Part shown: piece after piece, positions 62,306-64,000 of the stretch | How positions within the stretch are numbered: the stretch's first letter is position 1 | Layout of the letters: every line of letters begins with the position of its first letter | NCBI GenBank assembly: GCA_934271715.1 | Contig: CAKQRZ010000007.1 | Coordinates: forward strand, 46,108-110,107 | Reading direction: 5' to 3' | Length of the DNA stretch: 64,000 nt | Source of the DNA: an uncultured Alphaproteobacteria bacterium | GTDB lineage: Bacteria; Pseudomonadota; Alphaproteobacteria; RF32; CAG-239 | The notes under the pieces: generated by a model | Database searches by the model: none | What the model was told of the DNA's origin: nothing | What the model saw: the letters and a program-made list of their open reading frames with translations, nothing else | Program-made: the position numbers and the translations under genes

Positions 62306-63268
62306 ATGGCTAGACTCAACGACATATATCATTCAGACGTATACATAACTCCGGCAAAAGAAATGTTTGTGCCGGACCCTAATTCAGAATTCGGGCTTAT
62401 GCAGCTGAAACCTGATGATTTTGAAGAGTTTTATGATTTGCTGGAGCGCTCCTATCAAGGCAAAACCAGCTACTCGGTGATGTATGAGGGCTATTTCTTC
62501 CGTGTTGAGCGTACGGTTTCCATGTACGGAGTGATGTTCTGCATGCGTAAAATGCCCCGCAATGTACCGGATATGTCCAGCTTGGGATATCCGGCCGCAT
62601 TGGTAAAATATCTGATTTCTTTGGGCAACGCGTCCGGCTTAATTCTTTTGGGCGGCGCTACCGGTTCTGGTAAAACCACCACCATTTCCAGCTTGCTGCG
62701 GGAATATCTGATAAACAACGGCGGCTTTGCCTATACGATTGAAGACCCTTTTGAAATGCCTTTAGACGGCGAATATCACGCGGCCAACGGCTCTGTCGGC
62801 CTGTGCAAGCAGACGCAGCCGCAAAACGATAACTGGGGCGCTTCGCTGCGTTCGGCTCTGCGTTCGCGTCCGCGCTATATTATGGTGGGCGAAATCCGCA
62901 CTCCGGAAGCCGCCAGCGAATGCCTGCGGGCGGCAACTTCCGGACACTTGGTGCTTTCCACCATTCACGCCAACAATGTTTCCGATGCAATTGACGCCTT
63001 AGTAAAACACGCTTCCGGCGGCGAAATGAGCGAAGATCTGGCTTTTGACCTGCTCTCCCGCGGACTTTTGGGCGTAATTCATCAGCAGCTGGTGGGAATC
63101 GGCAAAAAACGCCCGATATTGCAATATCTGTTTGCAAATCCCGATACGACACAGGGCGACCAAACCCGCAATATTATCAAAACCGGACGTATCAATCTGG
63201 CAACAACCATAGAAATGCAGATGACGCGTATGGCGCAGGGCAAACCGCTGTTTGAAATAGTGGTGTAA
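62306..63268 (+). CDS. PilT/DotB-like secretion or retraction ATPase
   Basis: 320 residues. Walker A GGATGSGKTTT near residue 115, Asp box TIEDPFEMP near 145, Walker B YIMVGEIRTPEAA near 192 and His box GHLVLSTIHANN near 215: the GspE/PilT superfamily of hexameric ATPases. The N-terminal domain (SYSVMYEGYFFRVERTVSMYGVMFCMRKMP) resembles DotB/TraJ-type more than canonical PilT. It lies next to a prepilin pseudogene and is the only pilus-motor gene in the window, so it may power the pilin-like proteins; that is inference. Confidence 0.85.
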   Translation: MARLNDIYHSDVYITPAKEMFVPDPNSEFGLMQLKPDDFEEFYDLLERSYQGKTSYSVMYEGYFFRVERTVSMYGVMFCMRKMPRNVPDMSSLGYPAALVKYLISLGNASGLILLGGATGSGKTTTISSLLREYLINNGGFAYTIEDPFEMPLDGEYHAANGSVGLCKQTQPQNDNWGASLRSALRSRPRYIMVGEIRTPEAASECLRAATSGHLVLSTIHANNVSDAIDALVKHASGGEMSEDLAFDLLSRGLLGVIHQQLVGIGKKRPILQYLFANPDTTQGDQTRNIIKTGRINLATTIEMQMTRMAQGKPLFEIVV

Positions 63269-63272
63269 GCCG

Positions 63273-63963
63273 CTAAAATACAAAATATATGACGCAAGCT
63301 TGCTCGGTGCATTTTTGACAGGCGTCCGTCATTTCTGATAAGGTCATATCATTCAGGCACCTCAGAGGATATCCGTCAACTGAGGTGTCTCCGAAATGGC
63401 AATGTCCCTCTCCAGCGTATTCGACCTGAGTTGAGGTAATGAATATTGCATTCATCATATAGGCTAAAGGCTTGCCGATATCCTTAAAAAAAGCTACGCA
63501 TAAATTTGTTGAAAAAGATGATTTATTAGACTTTGCCCGTGCAAAACGCACATCAAAAACAAAACGCTCATCTCGCCCTTTAACAAAATAGGCTGTCATG
63601 CCATTTCCATTTGTAGTTGATTTTCCACTTTTCCATCGCTTTAGAATATCCGGCAATACCGCCAATAGATAATACGCCGATAATCGCCAGCACTCCGAGC
63701 ATTTCTATTATAGAACGACCAGATTGGAAAAAGACACTAAACCCGCGTCCCCGGCACCCGTCATTCTTGGGTTTATCCCAAGAATCTTGTGTGAACCAAC
63801 ACTTATTTAATAATAAGGCAAATTTATTAACTAGGTTAAAGCCTTGTTGGAACAGGATTCTATGCACAAGGCATAGAATGACTGGTGCTAGAGGCGAGAG
63901 TCCGCCGCCTCCTCCTACTCTTCCCCTGCTCTTTCCTCTTAAAAAATTCATACTCTTCAACAT
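63273..63963 (-). pseudogene. Disrupted type IV prepilin-like gene
   Basis: Starts at ATG 63963 behind AGGAGGAATAAG with a pro-region in frame (MLKSMNFLRGKSRGRVGGGG...), through DSWDKPKNDG to GRSIIEMLGVLAIIGVLSIG and KAMEKWKIN (near 63630). The frame then ends (YKWKWHDSLFC). The rest of a pilin follows in another frame, from about 63600: FVFDVRFARAKSNKSSFSTN, LCVAFFKDIGKPLAYMM, YAGEGHCHFG and CQKCTEQACVIYFVF, matching prepilin gene 3. About 60-70 middle residues are missing, so a deletion with frameshift inactivated it. It shows that a palindrome-filled pro-region can be directly in frame with an SD and ATG. Confidence 0.78.
63759..63882 (-). repeat. In-frame palindromic repeats in the pilin pseudogene
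   Basis: ATTCTTGGG/CCCAAGAAT element (63759-63788) and ATTCTATGC/GCATAGAAT element (63856-63882), the same two types and order as in prepilin genes 1 and 2. Confidence 0.78.
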
Positions 63964-64000
63964 CTTATTCCTCCTATTATGTGTAAAAAAAACGACCGTT

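Overview
The window looks like chromosomal DNA of a low-to-mid GC alphaproteobacterium, probably an uncultured gut lineage (RF32-like; that placement is from general knowledge, not computed). Evidence: recA carries an alphaproteobacterial LexA box (GAAC-N7-GAAC), most genes have clear Shine-Dalgarno (SD) sites, the lipid A genes lpxI-lpxB are of Gram-negative type, and short palindromic repeats sit in frame inside genes as in Rickettsia relatives. Housekeeping genes: trpS (partial), eno, galE, dnaB, perR-like/rubrerythrin, fabI, recA, accB-accC, lpxI-lpxB-comEC, secY-adk, uvrA, an MsbA-like exporter and an M29 aminopeptidase. Two tRNAs (Phe, Gly) are present.

The accessory content is dominated by a dispersed type IV prepilin-like family: ten largely intact genes and two wrecks. 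Each has the GRSMIEMLG prepilin signature and most end in a CxxC...C-strand motif. They fall into three groups. Six (near 1.8, 30.7, 31.7, 36.7, 44.4 and 51.3 kb) share a leader with a strong SD, an ATG and a (TC)7-8 tract, followed by a long translated-looking pro-region packed with palindromic repeats. In all six the leader ATG is out of frame with the pilin and one repeat unit from being in frame, which suggests slipped-strand phase variation. Two (45.7 and 47.1 kb) form an inverted pair behind a structured RNA leader that ends in a terminator and shows compensatory base changes. A third copy of that RNA precedes a papain-like DUF1796 gene at 20.7-21.5 kb. Two more (49.8-51.1 kb) form a plain tandem. 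A PilT/DotB-like ATPase lies at the right end.

A second accessory layer looks Bacteroidota-derived: two large lipoproteins with four and one copies of a ~178-residue repeat (2.9-6.7 and 10.1-12.4 kb), a beta-barrel protein with a Bacteroidota-type promoter (9.1-10.0 kb), a GH24 lysozyme lipoprotein (22.3-23.2 kb), and several small genes without SD sites (22.0, 23.4, 43.1, 43.9 kb). These are interleaved with SD-bearing genes.

Layout: 0-1.5 kb trpS/eno; 1.7-2.8 pilin 1; 2.9-12.4 Bacteroidota-like surface genes around a lipoprotein and a nuclease; 12.8-15.3 galE operon; 15.5-18.5 dnaB operon; 18.7-21.7 outer membrane protein, aminotransferase and DUF1796 with RNA; 22-25 small genes, lysozyme, perR/rubrerythrin, pilin fragment; 25.3-30 glycosyltransferase, fabI, recA; 30.1-32.8 small membrane genes and pilins 2-3; 32.9-36.4 accBC, LysR, small genes; 36.5-38 tRNAs flanking pilin 4; 38-43 lpxI-lpxB-comEC-DUF805; 43-47.3 small genes and pilins 5-7; 47.5-52.5 adk-secY and pilins 8-10; 52.5-63.3 binding protein, uvrA, phosphatase-QueH fusion, S66 peptidase, ABC exporter, M29 peptidase, ATPase; 63.3-64 pilin pseudogene. 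No transposase, integrase, rRNA or CRISPR array was seen.
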